A stretch of DNA of 64,000 nucleotides. It comes from Roseithermus sacchariphilus (lineage in GTDB: Bacteria; Bacteroidota; Rhodothermia; Rhodothermales; MEBIC09517). Numbering within the stretch: position 1 is the first letter of the stretch; each line of letters opens with the position of its first letter. The notes beneath the pieces are model-generated. The model was not told where the DNA came from and did no database searches. It was given only the letters and a program-made list of their open reading frames with translations. The stretch covers positions 2,022,501 to 2,086,500 of the forward strand of contig CP030158.1 of NCBI GenBank assembly GCA_003285105.1, given 5' to 3'. Below, piece after piece: positions 52,799 to 61,155 of the stretch. Made by a program: the position numbers and the translations under genes.

Positions 52799-54304
52799 TC
52801 ACCGGGAAGGCGGATCCAGCCGGGCCGTGGCGTGGCCGTCGGGGCGATGCAGGACCACGGCGTCCGGCGTGCGGCTCAGCGCCGGTCCGTTCCGTGTCAG
52901 CACCAGTTCCAGCGTGCCGTTCTCCCCGCTCACGGTGATCGTGACCGACTCGACCTCGGGGGTGACGTCGGCGTTGCCGTCGTCCGGGGCCGCAGACGCC
53001 GTCCGGAAGGCGAAGGTCGTCACCCCCGGGCCGCGCACCACGTCGTCGTAGGTCAGGCCATTCAGGAAGGCCGTATCGTCGAGCGTGATGTCGGTGCTGC
53101 CGACGGCCTGCACCTGCGTGCCCTCGACGCGGACGCGGATCGTGGTGCCACCGACGAGCGGGTTGCCGTTCTGATCGTCCACGACGAGCTGGTAGGTCTG
53201 GTCGAGGCGGGCGCGGTCCGGCGTGACGCTGATCCGGGGCAGGCCGGAGAAGACCACGGCGGTTCGGCTCGTCACGGGTTGCCGGTTGGCGTCGGCGGTG
53301 GTGGCGGTGACCACGGCGATGCCGTCCTCGGGCAGCGGGTTGGCCGAGAGCAGCGTCACCGCGCCGCGACCCTGCGCGTCGGTCAGCACCGAGCCTTCGA
53401 TGACGCCGTGCGAGGTGGTGAAGTAGACGGCCGTGCCGGGCCGGACCGGATTGCCGTAGCGGTCCCCTACGATCACGCTCACCGGGTTCGTCAGCCCGAA
53501 GGTCCGCAGGCCGGGGAAGTTGACGCGGCCAGGGCCGACGCTGAAGTGCGCCTGGTCCGGCAGCCCGCCGTGGATCGTGATCGCCACCGGCTGCGAGCGC
53601 AGCGTCCGGCCCTCCACCGTGGCTTCGGCGACGACCTGCACCACCCCGGCGCGGGTGCCGCTGGAGAGGGTGACGGCGGCGCGACCGTTGTTGTCGGTGC
53701 GCACCGATTCGGGATGCAGGAACGCGCCCTCGCCCGGGCTGGCGCCGAAGCGGAAGCGCACGGTGACGGCGTTGTCCACCGTCACCGGCCGGCCCAGGGA
53801 GTCGGCCACCTGGAAGGTCAGTTCGGCGACCTCCTGCGCGCCGCTTTCTCGCACGCCGATGGTTTGCGCACTCTGCCCGGCCAGCAGGATGGAGGCCGCC
53901 CGGCCGGACTCGGTGCCGGAGGTCGTGCCGCCGAGCGGCGTCAGGCGAAAGACCGGCACGTCGATCGTGCGCTCGGCCACGGCCAGGACGGTGCTCGTGC
54001 CCGTCGCGAAGCCTTCCTTCGTCACGCTCAGCGTCAGCGTCATCGTGCTGTCGATCTCGACCTCCGCCGTGAAGCGACCCTGGGCATTGGTCTCGAAGAG
54101 CAGGTCGTAGGGCAGCACGCGCACGAAAGCGCCGGCGATGGGGTTGTTCGTCTCGGCGCTGAGCACCTGCCCGTTGAGGGTCACCACGCCGCCCGTATCC
54201 TCGAGCGACCCGCACCCGGGCCAGAGCAGCAGGGTCAGCGCGGCCAGCGCCGCCAGGCCGGCGGCCCGGAGGGCGTCAGGGAAAGGACGGGCAGAATGTG
54301 GCAT
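52799..54304 (-). CDS. Lipoprotein with tandem Ig-like (Big-type) repeats
   Basis: 501 residues from ATG 54304; the open frame extends to 54415. A lipobox LLLWPGCGS follows the signal peptide. The mature protein starts with a carboxypeptidase-regulatory-like segment (GQVLSAETNNPIAGAFVRVL) and then several bacterial Ig-like repeats: VADSLGRPVTVDNAVTVRF, VGDRYGNPVRPGTAVYFTT and VDDQNGNPLVGGTTIRVRV. The repeats begin with D-x-x-GNPV-type turns, as in Big_1 domains. It lies immediately after the secretin gene and may be a surface adhesin or cargo of that system. Confidence 0.8.
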   Translation of the reverse strand: MPHSARPFPDALRAAGLAALAALTLLLWPGCGSLEDTGGVVTLNGQVLSAETNNPIAGAFVRVLPYDLLFETNAQGRFTAEVEIDSTMTLTLSVTKEGFATGTSTVLAVAERTIDVPVFRLTPLGGTTSGTESGRAASILLAGQSAQTIGVRESGAQEVAELTFQVADSLGRPVTVDNAVTVRFRFGASPGEGAFLHPESVRTDNNGRAAVTLSSGTRAGVVQVVAEATVEGRTLRSQPVAITIHGGLPDQAHFSVGPGRVNFPGLRTFGLTNPVSVIVGDRYGNPVRPGTAVYFTTSHGVIEGSVLTDAQGRGAVTLLSANPLPEDGIAVVTATTADANRQPVTSRTAVVFSGLPRISVTPDRARLDQTYQLVVDDQNGNPLVGGTTIRVRVEGTQVQAVGSTDITLDDTAFLNGLTYDDVVRGPGVTTFAFRTASAAPDDGNADVTPEVESVTITVSGENGTLELVLTRNGPALSRTPDAVVLHRPDGHATARLDPPSR

Positions 54305-54448
54305 GGGATCGAGAACAGGGGTGCCGGCTCGAGAGACGAGAGAACCGGCGCCGGTGCGGTCAGAAAGGGTGCGGCGAGAGGTAGGTGGATGTGTTGGCCC
54401 CATCCGCGACATCACGAACCGCCGACGGGCCCGGAGCGCTCCACGGGG

Positions 54449-55840
54449 TCACTGGTTGCCTTCCGGCGGGGGAAGGGCACGGTAGAGGTCGCGCGTGCGG
54501 TTGACGTCCAGCCGCTGGATCGTGTCGAAGATCTGGCGGCGGTACTGATTGAGCATCTCCGTCGGCAGCGGGCGGCTGGCGCGCTCGGGCAGCGGATCCA
54601 GCAGCCGGGCCTGGAGCACGATCATCAGCTCACGCTCGGAGACGGTCTTCTGCTCGTAGCCGAAGATGTAGCGCAGCCCGAAGAACCACGGCGGGAGGTC
54701 CTTCAACAGCGGAATGCCGCGGCGCGACGTCGATTCCTCGGTCGAGTACAGCCCGCCGATGATCGTCATCTCCCGGTCCAGCAGCAGCACCTGCGTCTCG
54801 GCCGTGCTGCGGTCGATGGCGATCCCCGAGGCGAACGGCCGGCCGCTGCTGCGCTCGACCTGGACGTCCAGGTGGATGAAGTCCAGCGTCGGGCCGCCGA
54901 GCGTGTCGACCGGGGCGTCCTCGATCAGCGTCGGGGTGACGTTGATGATGATGCCGGTCGAGATGAACTGGTTGATGGTGTTGCCGGCGAAGTCCCGCGT
55001 GGTGATCGGGATGTCCGAGCCGATCTGGATGCGGCCCTCCTGCCCGCTCTGCACGGTGACGGTCGGGTTGGCCAGCGTCTCGCCGATGCCGGTCGTCTCC
55101 AGCATCCGCAGGAAGTCCGTGAGCGAGGAGACTTCGATCAGGTTCGGGGCGACGAGCCACTCCTCGAACTGGTCGAAGACGCGTTCGGTGCGGATGAAGA
55201 AGCGGGGCCGCCCGGTGGTGTTGCCCGTGCCGGTGCCGCCGGTGCCGCCGCCGGTGCCGGTCGTGCTTTCCGATCCGAACCAGACGCTCCAGTTGATGCC
55301 CAGCTCCCGGGCCCGGGTGTCGTTGATCTCGAAGATGACGGCGCTGATCTGGACCTCGCGCGAACGGGCCGTGGCCAGCTCCTCGGTGCGCGGGGCCGTC
55401 TGTGCCGTGCGCGACAGGTACAGCGGGTCCGGCGCCTCCGGGGCGTCCTCCACGATGTAGAACCGGTCGGTCTCCCGGTAGGTCAGGTTGTTGACTTCCA
55501 GCACGTACTCGAAGGCGTCGAAGAACTGCATGCTGGAGATGGTGACGCCGATGGGGAAGGAGCGGCTTTCCGGGTCGATGATCTGTTTCCCGCCGAGCAC
55601 CTCCGCCACGATCGGGTTGAGCAGCCGGATGAATTCGTCGAAGCGGGTCGAGGGCAGGAAGGTGACCAGCTGATCTTCGGGCACGACGGTGCGCAGGACG
55701 CGCTGCGGGGGTTGCACCTGCGCGAGGGCGGAGGGCGCGATGGCAGCCGTGCCGAGCAGCCCCAGAAGCAGGAGGAGGCCGGCGCGGCCGGACCGGCGGC
55801 GCGTACGTCGGGCACAGGGAAGGGCCGGAGAGCGAGGCAT
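54449..55840 (-). CDS. Secretin-family protein (PilQ/GspD-like)
   Basis: 463 residues with signal peptide (GTAAIAPSALAQ). An N-domain-like region (FDAFEYVLEVNNLTYRETD) precedes the secretin core: LANPTVTVQSGQEGRIQIGS, then the C-terminal LPPWFFGLRYIFGYEQKTV preceded by GIPLLKDL, the family signature for the outer-membrane pore. A Gly/Thr-rich loop (STTGTGGGTGGTGTGNTTG) is inserted mid-protein. It should form the outer-membrane channel for the pilus or secretion apparatus encoded upstream. It is shorter than typical PilQ, with fewer N-domains. Confidence 0.88.
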   Translation of the reverse strand: MPRSPALPCARRTRRRSGRAGLLLLLGLLGTAAIAPSALAQVQPPQRVLRTVVPEDQLVTFLPSTRFDEFIRLLNPIVAEVLGGKQIIDPESRSFPIGVTISSMQFFDAFEYVLEVNNLTYRETDRFYIVEDAPEAPDPLYLSRTAQTAPRTEELATARSREVQISAVIFEINDTRARELGINWSVWFGSESTTGTGGGTGGTGTGNTTGRPRFFIRTERVFDQFEEWLVAPNLIEVSSLTDFLRMLETTGIGETLANPTVTVQSGQEGRIQIGSDIPITTRDFAGNTINQFISTGIIINVTPTLIEDAPVDTLGGPTLDFIHLDVQVERSSGRPFASGIAIDRSTAETQVLLLDREMTIIGGLYSTEESTSRRGIPLLKDLPPWFFGLRYIFGYEQKTVSERELMIVLQARLLDPLPERASRPLPTEMLNQYRRQIFDTIQRLDVNRTRDLYRALPPPEGNQ

Positions 55841-55977
55841 TACGTCGAAGGGGTTGGCGGAGGAGAGGGGCAGCGCCCGCGGGAGCAGGCGCCGTCACGA
55901 TAGGAAACGCGTCCGGGCTTCGCAAGCGCCCGGTGGAGGCCGGTGGTACGAGCCGGGCCGGCCCGGCCGGCGGGCTC

Positions 55978-56937
55978 CTAACGCCGGTTGGAGCCGTTGT
56001 TGTCGATGGGCTGCACGCGCACGTCGGCGCCGCGGGACTGGATCGTCCGGTCGATGCGAAGCTCCACCATCTCCGTCGCCTGGCCCCGGTTCAGGCGAGC
56101 CCGGACGACGATGTTGATCGGGTCGACGTCGACGATGGTGCCCAGGTACACCTCATCGCCCTCGGTCAGTTCGTGCACGCCACTGGCGTCTTCCAGGACG
56201 GCGCGTTTGCCCAGGATGGACAGCAGCGTGGCCTTGCTGAGGTCGACCAGCCCCTTGTCGTTCGGGGGCAGTTCGGTACGGACGAGGGGGTAGAACGAGT
56301 TGTGGACCGGGGCGGAGGCCGGCAGCAGCGTGCGGGGGACGGGCAGCAGGTCCTCCTCGGGGGCGCTCAGCCCCTCGCTACCGCCGAAGTAGGCACGCAG
56401 GTCGAACGTGAAGTCGACCATGCTCAGCCGCCGTTCGAGGCCGGTGGTCGGGTTTTCGTCCATGATGTCGACGTGCCGCAGGCTCAGGTTGCGGACGTGG
56501 TAGAGCTCGCGGGTGTTTTCCAGGTTCCAGACGAGGCGGTAGAGGCTGGTGAAGTACGCCGTGCCCCGGACGGTGAAGGTGTAGTAGCTGTAGCTCGGGG
56601 TCCGCGTGACGCCCTTCAGGTCGAAGTCGATCTGCTCGAAGCCCCGGGCGGTGAGGCCCTCCAGGTACTCGATGACGTCCGGCGTCTCGATCACCGCCGG
56701 GACGACCTTGTAGCGGGCGCGCCACTTGCGGATGGTTTCGTCGGCGATCTGTTCGGTCTGCGCCTCGGCTTGCAGCAACTCCTCGGCCTCGGCGAACTGC
56801 AACTCGGCCAGGCGGCGCGTCTCCTGCAGGGCCTGCAATTCCTGCGTCTGCCGGACGTCGGTCAGGTAGTAACCGGCTCCCGAGACGAGCAGGATGATGG
56901 TGAGGAGCAGAAGGGTGTTGATGACGGTGTTGCTCAT
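55978..56937 (-). CDS. PilO/PilP-like inner-membrane assembly protein
   Basis: 319 residues. One N-terminal transmembrane helix (VINTLLLLTIILLVSGAGYY) is followed by a coiled-coil segment (ELQALQETRRLAELQFAEAE), then a ferredoxin-like segment (RGFEQIDFDLKGVTRTPSY), which is the PilO layout. The C-terminal ~130 residues, with LVDLSKATLLSILGKRAVLE and DEVYLGTIVDVDPINIVVRA, resemble a PilP-like beta domain that contacts the secretin. Its place between pilM-pilN and the secretin matches the pilMNOPQ order. The merging of O- and P-like parts is inferred from layout only. Confidence 0.75.
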   Translation of the reverse strand: MSNTVINTLLLLTIILLVSGAGYYLTDVRQTQELQALQETRRLAELQFAEAEELLQAEAQTEQIADETIRKWRARYKVVPAVIETPDVIEYLEGLTARGFEQIDFDLKGVTRTPSYSYYTFTVRGTAYFTSLYRLVWNLENTRELYHVRNLSLRHVDIMDENPTTGLERRLSMVDFTFDLRAYFGGSEGLSAPEEDLLPVPRTLLPASAPVHNSFYPLVRTELPPNDKGLVDLSKATLLSILGKRAVLEDASGVHELTEGDEVYLGTIVDVDPINIVVRARLNRGQATEMVELRIDRTIQSRGADVRVQPIDNNGSNRR

Positions 56938-57726
56938 GGCGGATGGCCGGGGAGGGCGAGCGAAGCGGCGGGAGGGAGGCAGGCCGGCGGGGATCGGGCC
57001 GGCTCAGTCCGAGGACGGCCCCGGCAGGGCATCGGAGCCTTCCACCTGTTCGCGCAGGTAGCGTGCGACGTCGGGGATGTCGGCCGGGACGGGCACGGTG
57101 AGTTCGAAGGAGTAGACCTGCGTATTTCCGATGTCGGCGGAGAAGACGCGGTCGATCGTGGCGTTCATGCGCCGGGCGAAGGCCGCGATCCGGGTGCGAT
57201 CCATGGCCGAGCCTTCGACGCGGACCGAGCCGTCGGGCCGGGACGTCCAGGCTCGCAGCCAGAGGCCGCCGACCTCGCCGGTGGCGCGGGAGGTCTGTTC
57301 CAGGAAGCGGCTCCAGCGGTCGCTGCCGTAGAGGAGCGAGTCCAGCACGACGAGGCTCTGGGCCCGGCGCTGGTTGGCCTGCCGGATGCTGTCGAGCCGG
57401 GCGCGGATGGCCTCGGGGGGTTCGGCCGGGGCGGGCACCGGGTTCAGCATCAGCTCGGTGCGCTGTTGCAGGATCTCGGCGCGCTGGGCCAGGTAGCGGT
57501 TGACGAAGTAGAGGGAGACGGCAAAGAGCACCCCGAGCAGCAGGAACGGCGTCCAGCCCAGGCGGGGCGTGGTCTGTTTGACGCGCAGCTTGCGTGGCAG
57601 CAGGGGCGGGGGCGGCAGCGTCGTCGTCTGCTGTCGCGCCGTGATCAGCCGCAGCCCCGTGCCGAGGGCCAGGAGCGTGTTGGGGGCGAGCAGGTCGTCC
57701 AGCCGGGCGGTTTCGGTGGCCTGGTA

Positions 57727-58721
57727 ATGCGAATTAAGAGTTGACTCCATGGTGTCCCGGGCGTTTAGAAGGAGATGACCCCTCACCTCCAACCAAACGC
57801 CCGAGAACCCCATGGACTGGCAATATACGCTCATTCATCTGTTCCTCCACGTCTGTGAGCAGTATCAGCGCCGCCTCTGCGTCGTTGCCCAGCGCCTGAG
57901 CAACAACCACTCGCCGGCCTTCTCCGATGAAGAAGTCCTCACCGTCTACCTCTTCGGGCTCATGCGACAACGACGCACGCTGACCGACATTTACGCCTAC
58001 GCCCGCGACCACCTGATGGCCTTCTTCCCCAAACTGCCCTCCTACGTGGCCTTCGTGCAGCGCCTCAACCGGCTGGCCGATGCCTTTCCCCTGCTGGTCG
58101 AGGCGGCGCTGGAGGCATGTCCGCACGAGTCCTCCGCGGAGCGCTCTGCGGAACCAACCGATTACATCATCGACTCTTTCCCGGTGGTGATGGCCCAGCA
58201 GAAGCGCTCGGCCTGGGCCAGGGTCGCTCCCCACATCGCAGGCAAGGGCTTCTGCGCCTCGAAGAACCTGTATTTCTACGGCGTGAAGGTACATGTCGTC
58301 GCACGGCGGCGTCCCGGCACGATGCCGCTGCCGCTCTACATCGGACTGGCTCCCGGCCCGGCCAATGACCTGACCGTGGCCCGCCAGATCCTACCGCGCC
58401 TGCACGAGGGGCGTCTCTTTGCCGATAAGATCTACGCCGACCGTGCGTTGAGCCAGCGGCTGGCAGCCGAGCAGAACCTGCACCTGTGCACGCCGGTGAA
58501 GAAGCGCAAGGGGCAGACCGATGTGCTGCTGACCGAGAAGGTGTACTCGCGGCGGGTCAGTCAGCGCCGGCAGCCGATCGAGTCGCTGTTCAATTGGATC
58601 GAGCAGAAGACGGGCATCGAGGTGGCCTCGAAGGTGCGTTCGTTCGAGGGCCTCTTGGTGCACGTCTTCGGGCGGCTAGCCGCGGCGATGTGGATCCTCG
58701 CGTTCTACCCTTAATTCGCAT
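57727..58721. mobile_element. Insertion sequence of 995 bp, IS982-like, in the pilM-pilN gene
   Basis: ATGCGAATTAAG (57727-57738) and CTTAATTCGCAT (58710-58721) are perfect terminal inverted repeats. TGGTA flanks both sides (57722-57726 and 58722-58726) as a 5-bp target duplication. A single plus-strand transposase gene fills it. An internal inverted repeat CGGGCGTTT (57758-57766) / AAACGCCCG (57795-57803) encloses GGAG just before the transposase ATG and may mask translation initiation when transcription enters from outside. Confidence 0.92.
57812..58714 (+). CDS. DDE transposase, IS982-like
   Basis: 300 residues. The N-terminus carries FSDEEVLTVYLFGLMRQRRT. The catalytic Asp/Asp/Glu set is visible in DYIIDSFPVVMAQQKR, LFADKIYADRALSQRLA and RQPIESLFNWIEQKTGIEV, and the C-terminal VRSFEGLLVHVFGRLAAAMW closes the fold. 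The spacing fits IS982-type transposases; the family name is less certain than the DDE assignment. The gene is intact and opposite in strand to the gene it interrupts. Confidence 0.87.
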   Translation: MDWQYTLIHLFLHVCEQYQRRLCVVAQRLSNNHSPAFSDEEVLTVYLFGLMRQRRTLTDIYAYARDHLMAFFPKLPSYVAFVQRLNRLADAFPLLVEAALEACPHESSAERSAEPTDYIIDSFPVVMAQQKRSAWARVAPHIAGKGFCASKNLYFYGVKVHVVARRRPGTMPLPLYIGLAPGPANDLTVARQILPRLHEGRLFADKIYADRALSQRLAAEQNLHLCTPVKKRKGQTDVLLTEKVYSRRVSQRRQPIESLFNWIEQKTGIEVASKVRSFEGLLVHVFGRLAAAMWILAFYP

Positions 58722-59865
58722 TGGTAGCCACTCAGCAGGTGCTGGAGCGGGTAGACGGCGGCCTCGGGGTAGAAGGCCCGGAAATGCGCCAGCAGCTCGT
58801 CCGCCCGGCCCTCTCCGGCCACGTAGAGCTGCTCCAGTTCGCCGATCTTGTGCTCGTCCTGCTGGAGCATGACACGGCTGCAGATGGTGTCCGGCGCCTC
58901 GAAGGAGGTGATGGCGCGCATGCGCTCCAGGTGGTGCAGCGTACGGCCCTCGAAGAACAGGATCAGCGTGTCGCGGCTGCTCACGCGTACCACGGCCGAG
59001 CGGGTCCGGGCGTCGGCGGGCACGCGGTCGTGGATCAGCGCTGCGTAGAGGGACACCTCCGTTTCCAGCAGCCGGGCATCGGGCAGGGCCTGTTTCCCCC
59101 GGGCACGCAGGGCCTCCAGCGTGGTGGTGACGGTGTCCCGCGGGTGGGGTACGACCGCCAGGAGCCGGCTGCCGGTCCGGGCCGGGGTCAGGGGCAGGAA
59201 GCCGACGCGCTTCTCGTCTACCTGGCCGGGCAGCGCCGTGGTGAGGTGCGTGATCAGGGCGCGGCGCTGCTTGCCGCTGAGGTCCGCCGGGTCGATCGGG
59301 CCGCCGGGAGCCCGGACGTTCCGGGCCGCGCCGAAGGCGGTCGTCAGGTCGATCGGTTCGTAGGTGGCATCGGGCCGGGTGATGCAGAAGGCGATCTGCG
59401 GATCGTCGTAGCCCAGCGCGGCGCAGGCTTCCAGGATCTCGAGCAGTTGCGGGGTGAAGGGCGGCGTGGGGCCGGTGCCCGCCGGGGCGTCGTCCTTACG
59501 GCTGCTCAGCCCGAACTCCGAGGAGAGGAAGGTGCTGCCGGTGCCCGTGCCGTTGCCGCCGTCGCCCACGTGCAGCGTGAAGTCGTGTTCGAGGCTGCCG
59601 CTGAGGCCGGGCAGCGCCCCGGTGAGGGCGCCCTTCCGCGTGAGCGATCCCGCACGCCCCCGCGTCCGCACGAAGTGCTCCAGCGCGTCCACCGTCGGGG
59701 CGCTGCCGGCCGGGCCGGACGGAGCCGGTCCCACGCGCAGCAGCACCGCCTCGACGGCCTCGGGCGTGACGCAGACGCCCAGCACGGCCGGGGGGTGGGG
59801 GGCTTTCTTCTTCAGCATGGTGTCGTTGGACTGAGCCGGCACGGGGCCGGCGTCGTTGGGGCACG

Positions 59866-61122
59866 TCAGGCCAGCAGCCGTAGCAGCCGGCGTTTGTTGT
59901 TGGCATGGCTGAGGGCCACGTCCGGCGTGATGTCACCCTGCCGGACGAGCCGGGCCAGGTCCTGTTCCATGGTGATCATCCCGTCGTCCCAGCCCTGCCA
60001 GATCATCTGGTAGATCTCCCGCGTGTTGCCGTTGCGGATGGCGGCCTGGGCCGGCGGGGTCATCCAGAGGACTTCCTTGGCCAGCACCCGCCCGCCGTTG
60101 ATGGCCGGCACGAGCTTCTGCGAGATCACGCAGCGCAGCACCTCGGCCAGCCGGAAGCGGATGCGCTCCTGCTCAAACGGCGGATACTCCGCAACGATCC
60201 GGTTGATCGTCTCGGTGGCGCTGCCGGTGTGGAGCGTCGAGAACACCTTGTGCCCGGTGTCGGCCGTTTCCATGGCCGTCGTGATGGAGTCGGCGTCGCG
60301 CATCTCTCCCACGACCACGATGTCCGGGTCCTGCCGCAGGCCCTGGATCATGCCGGTGATGTAGCTCTCGACGTCGGTGCCCACCTCGCGGTGCCGGATG
60401 ATGCACTTGCGAGAGGTATGAATATACTCGATCGGCTGGGCAATGATCAGCACGTGCGCCTCGATGTCGCGGTTGTTGGCGTCGACGATGGCGTCGAGCG
60501 TGGTGCTCTTGCCCGAGCCGGTGACGCCGGTGACGAGCGTCAGCCCGTCTCGCACGTACCGAAACAGCAGCCCGCGCTCGATCGTCGGGTGGAAGCCGAG
60601 CGACTGGAGTGAGCGCGGCTCCCAGGCCAGCATCCGCATCGAGAGGGCGAGGTGCCTGAGGTCGTAGTAGACGGTCGTGCGGAAGCGCCGGTCGGGGCCG
60701 CCGGTGGGGCTGGGCAGGCTGTAGCCGAAGTCGATGGCGCGGCGCCGGAAGAAGTAGTCCTGCTGCATCGGGGAGAGCAGGCTCAGCAGCAGCAGGTCGG
60801 TTTCGTCCGTGGTGAACCGGCCGGCCCGCTCGTGGGGCCGCTTGAAGCCGTCGATCCGGTACCAGACCTGCCCGTTGCTGGCCGGGCCGCCCAGGTCCAT
60901 GTCGGACGCGCCCAGCACGATCATCTGCCGCACGATCGCTCGGAACAGATCGTGGACGGCTTCGCGGTCGGCGCGAGGCAGCGTGTTGACCCGTTCGGCC
61001 AGGAAGCGCAGACGGTCCTCCCCCTCGTACTCCGGCGGCAGCTCCGGCAGCAGCGTGTAATACGAGGCCGGCAGGGCCGGCGTCCCGGGTGGCAGGCGGT
61101 CGATGAGGGTGGAGGCAGGCAT
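59866..61122 (-). CDS. pilT: PilT-like secretion/pilus ATPase
   Basis: 418 residues. A ~90-residue N-terminal region with no clear family precedes the ATPase core: LTLVTGVTGSGKSTTLDAIV (Walker A, about residues 195-210), the Asp box DIVVVGEMRDADSITTAMET (Walker B type) and the His box GHKVFSTLHTGSATETINR. The presence of these with QKLVPAINGGRVLAKEVL and the AIRNGNT segment (a PilT signature related to AIRNLIRE) makes retraction ATPase PilT/PilU the best fit. It lies between the minor-pilin-like genes and pilM-pilN. Confidence 0.88.
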   Translation of the reverse strand: MPASTLIDRLPPGTPALPASYYTLLPELPPEYEGEDRLRFLAERVNTLPRADREAVHDLFRAIVRQMIVLGASDMDLGGPASNGQVWYRIDGFKRPHERAGRFTTDETDLLLLSLLSPMQQDYFFRRRAIDFGYSLPSPTGGPDRRFRTTVYYDLRHLALSMRMLAWEPRSLQSLGFHPTIERGLLFRYVRDGLTLVTGVTGSGKSTTLDAIVDANNRDIEAHVLIIAQPIEYIHTSRKCIIRHREVGTDVESYITGMIQGLRQDPDIVVVGEMRDADSITTAMETADTGHKVFSTLHTGSATETINRIVAEYPPFEQERIRFRLAEVLRCVISQKLVPAINGGRVLAKEVLWMTPPAQAAIRNGNTREIYQMIWQGWDDGMITMEQDLARLVRQGDITPDVALSHANNKRRLLRLLA

Positions 61123-61155
61123 GGGCGCGAGCAGGATGAACGCAGGCCGGTGACT

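Larger units (their letters stand above)
57004..59818 (-). pseudogene. pilM-pilN fusion gene interrupted by an insertion sequence
   Basis: Ancestral start ATG 59818 (GTG 59842 possible) gives an actin-like PilM N-part (PAVLGVCVTPEAVEAVLLRV, TLEALRARGKQALPDARLL, VSSRDTLILFFEGRTLHHLE) running to HLLSGYQ at 58727. The insertion sequence and a TGGTA duplication then interrupt it. Minus-strand sequence resumes at 57726 in the reading frame needed (1000 bp removed changes phase to match) with ATETARLDDLLAPNTLL, a transmembrane helix (FLLLGVLFAVSLYFVN), a coiled coil and a PilN-like soluble domain ending at 57004. The restored gene is about 604 codons. It is probably inactivated. Confidence 0.82.

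Noticed and set aside
52457-55903. A 1148-residue open frame on the + strand antisense to the Ig-like lipoprotein and secretin
   Set aside because: It is antisense to two well-supported genes, has low-complexity Arg/Gly/Ala composition and no domain content. High GC leaves few stops in shadow frames.
55933-57744. A 603-residue + strand frame antisense to the PilO/PilP-like and pilM-pilN genes
   Set aside because: Repetitive Asp/Gly/Val-rich composition opposite real minus-strand genes; no signal or motif.
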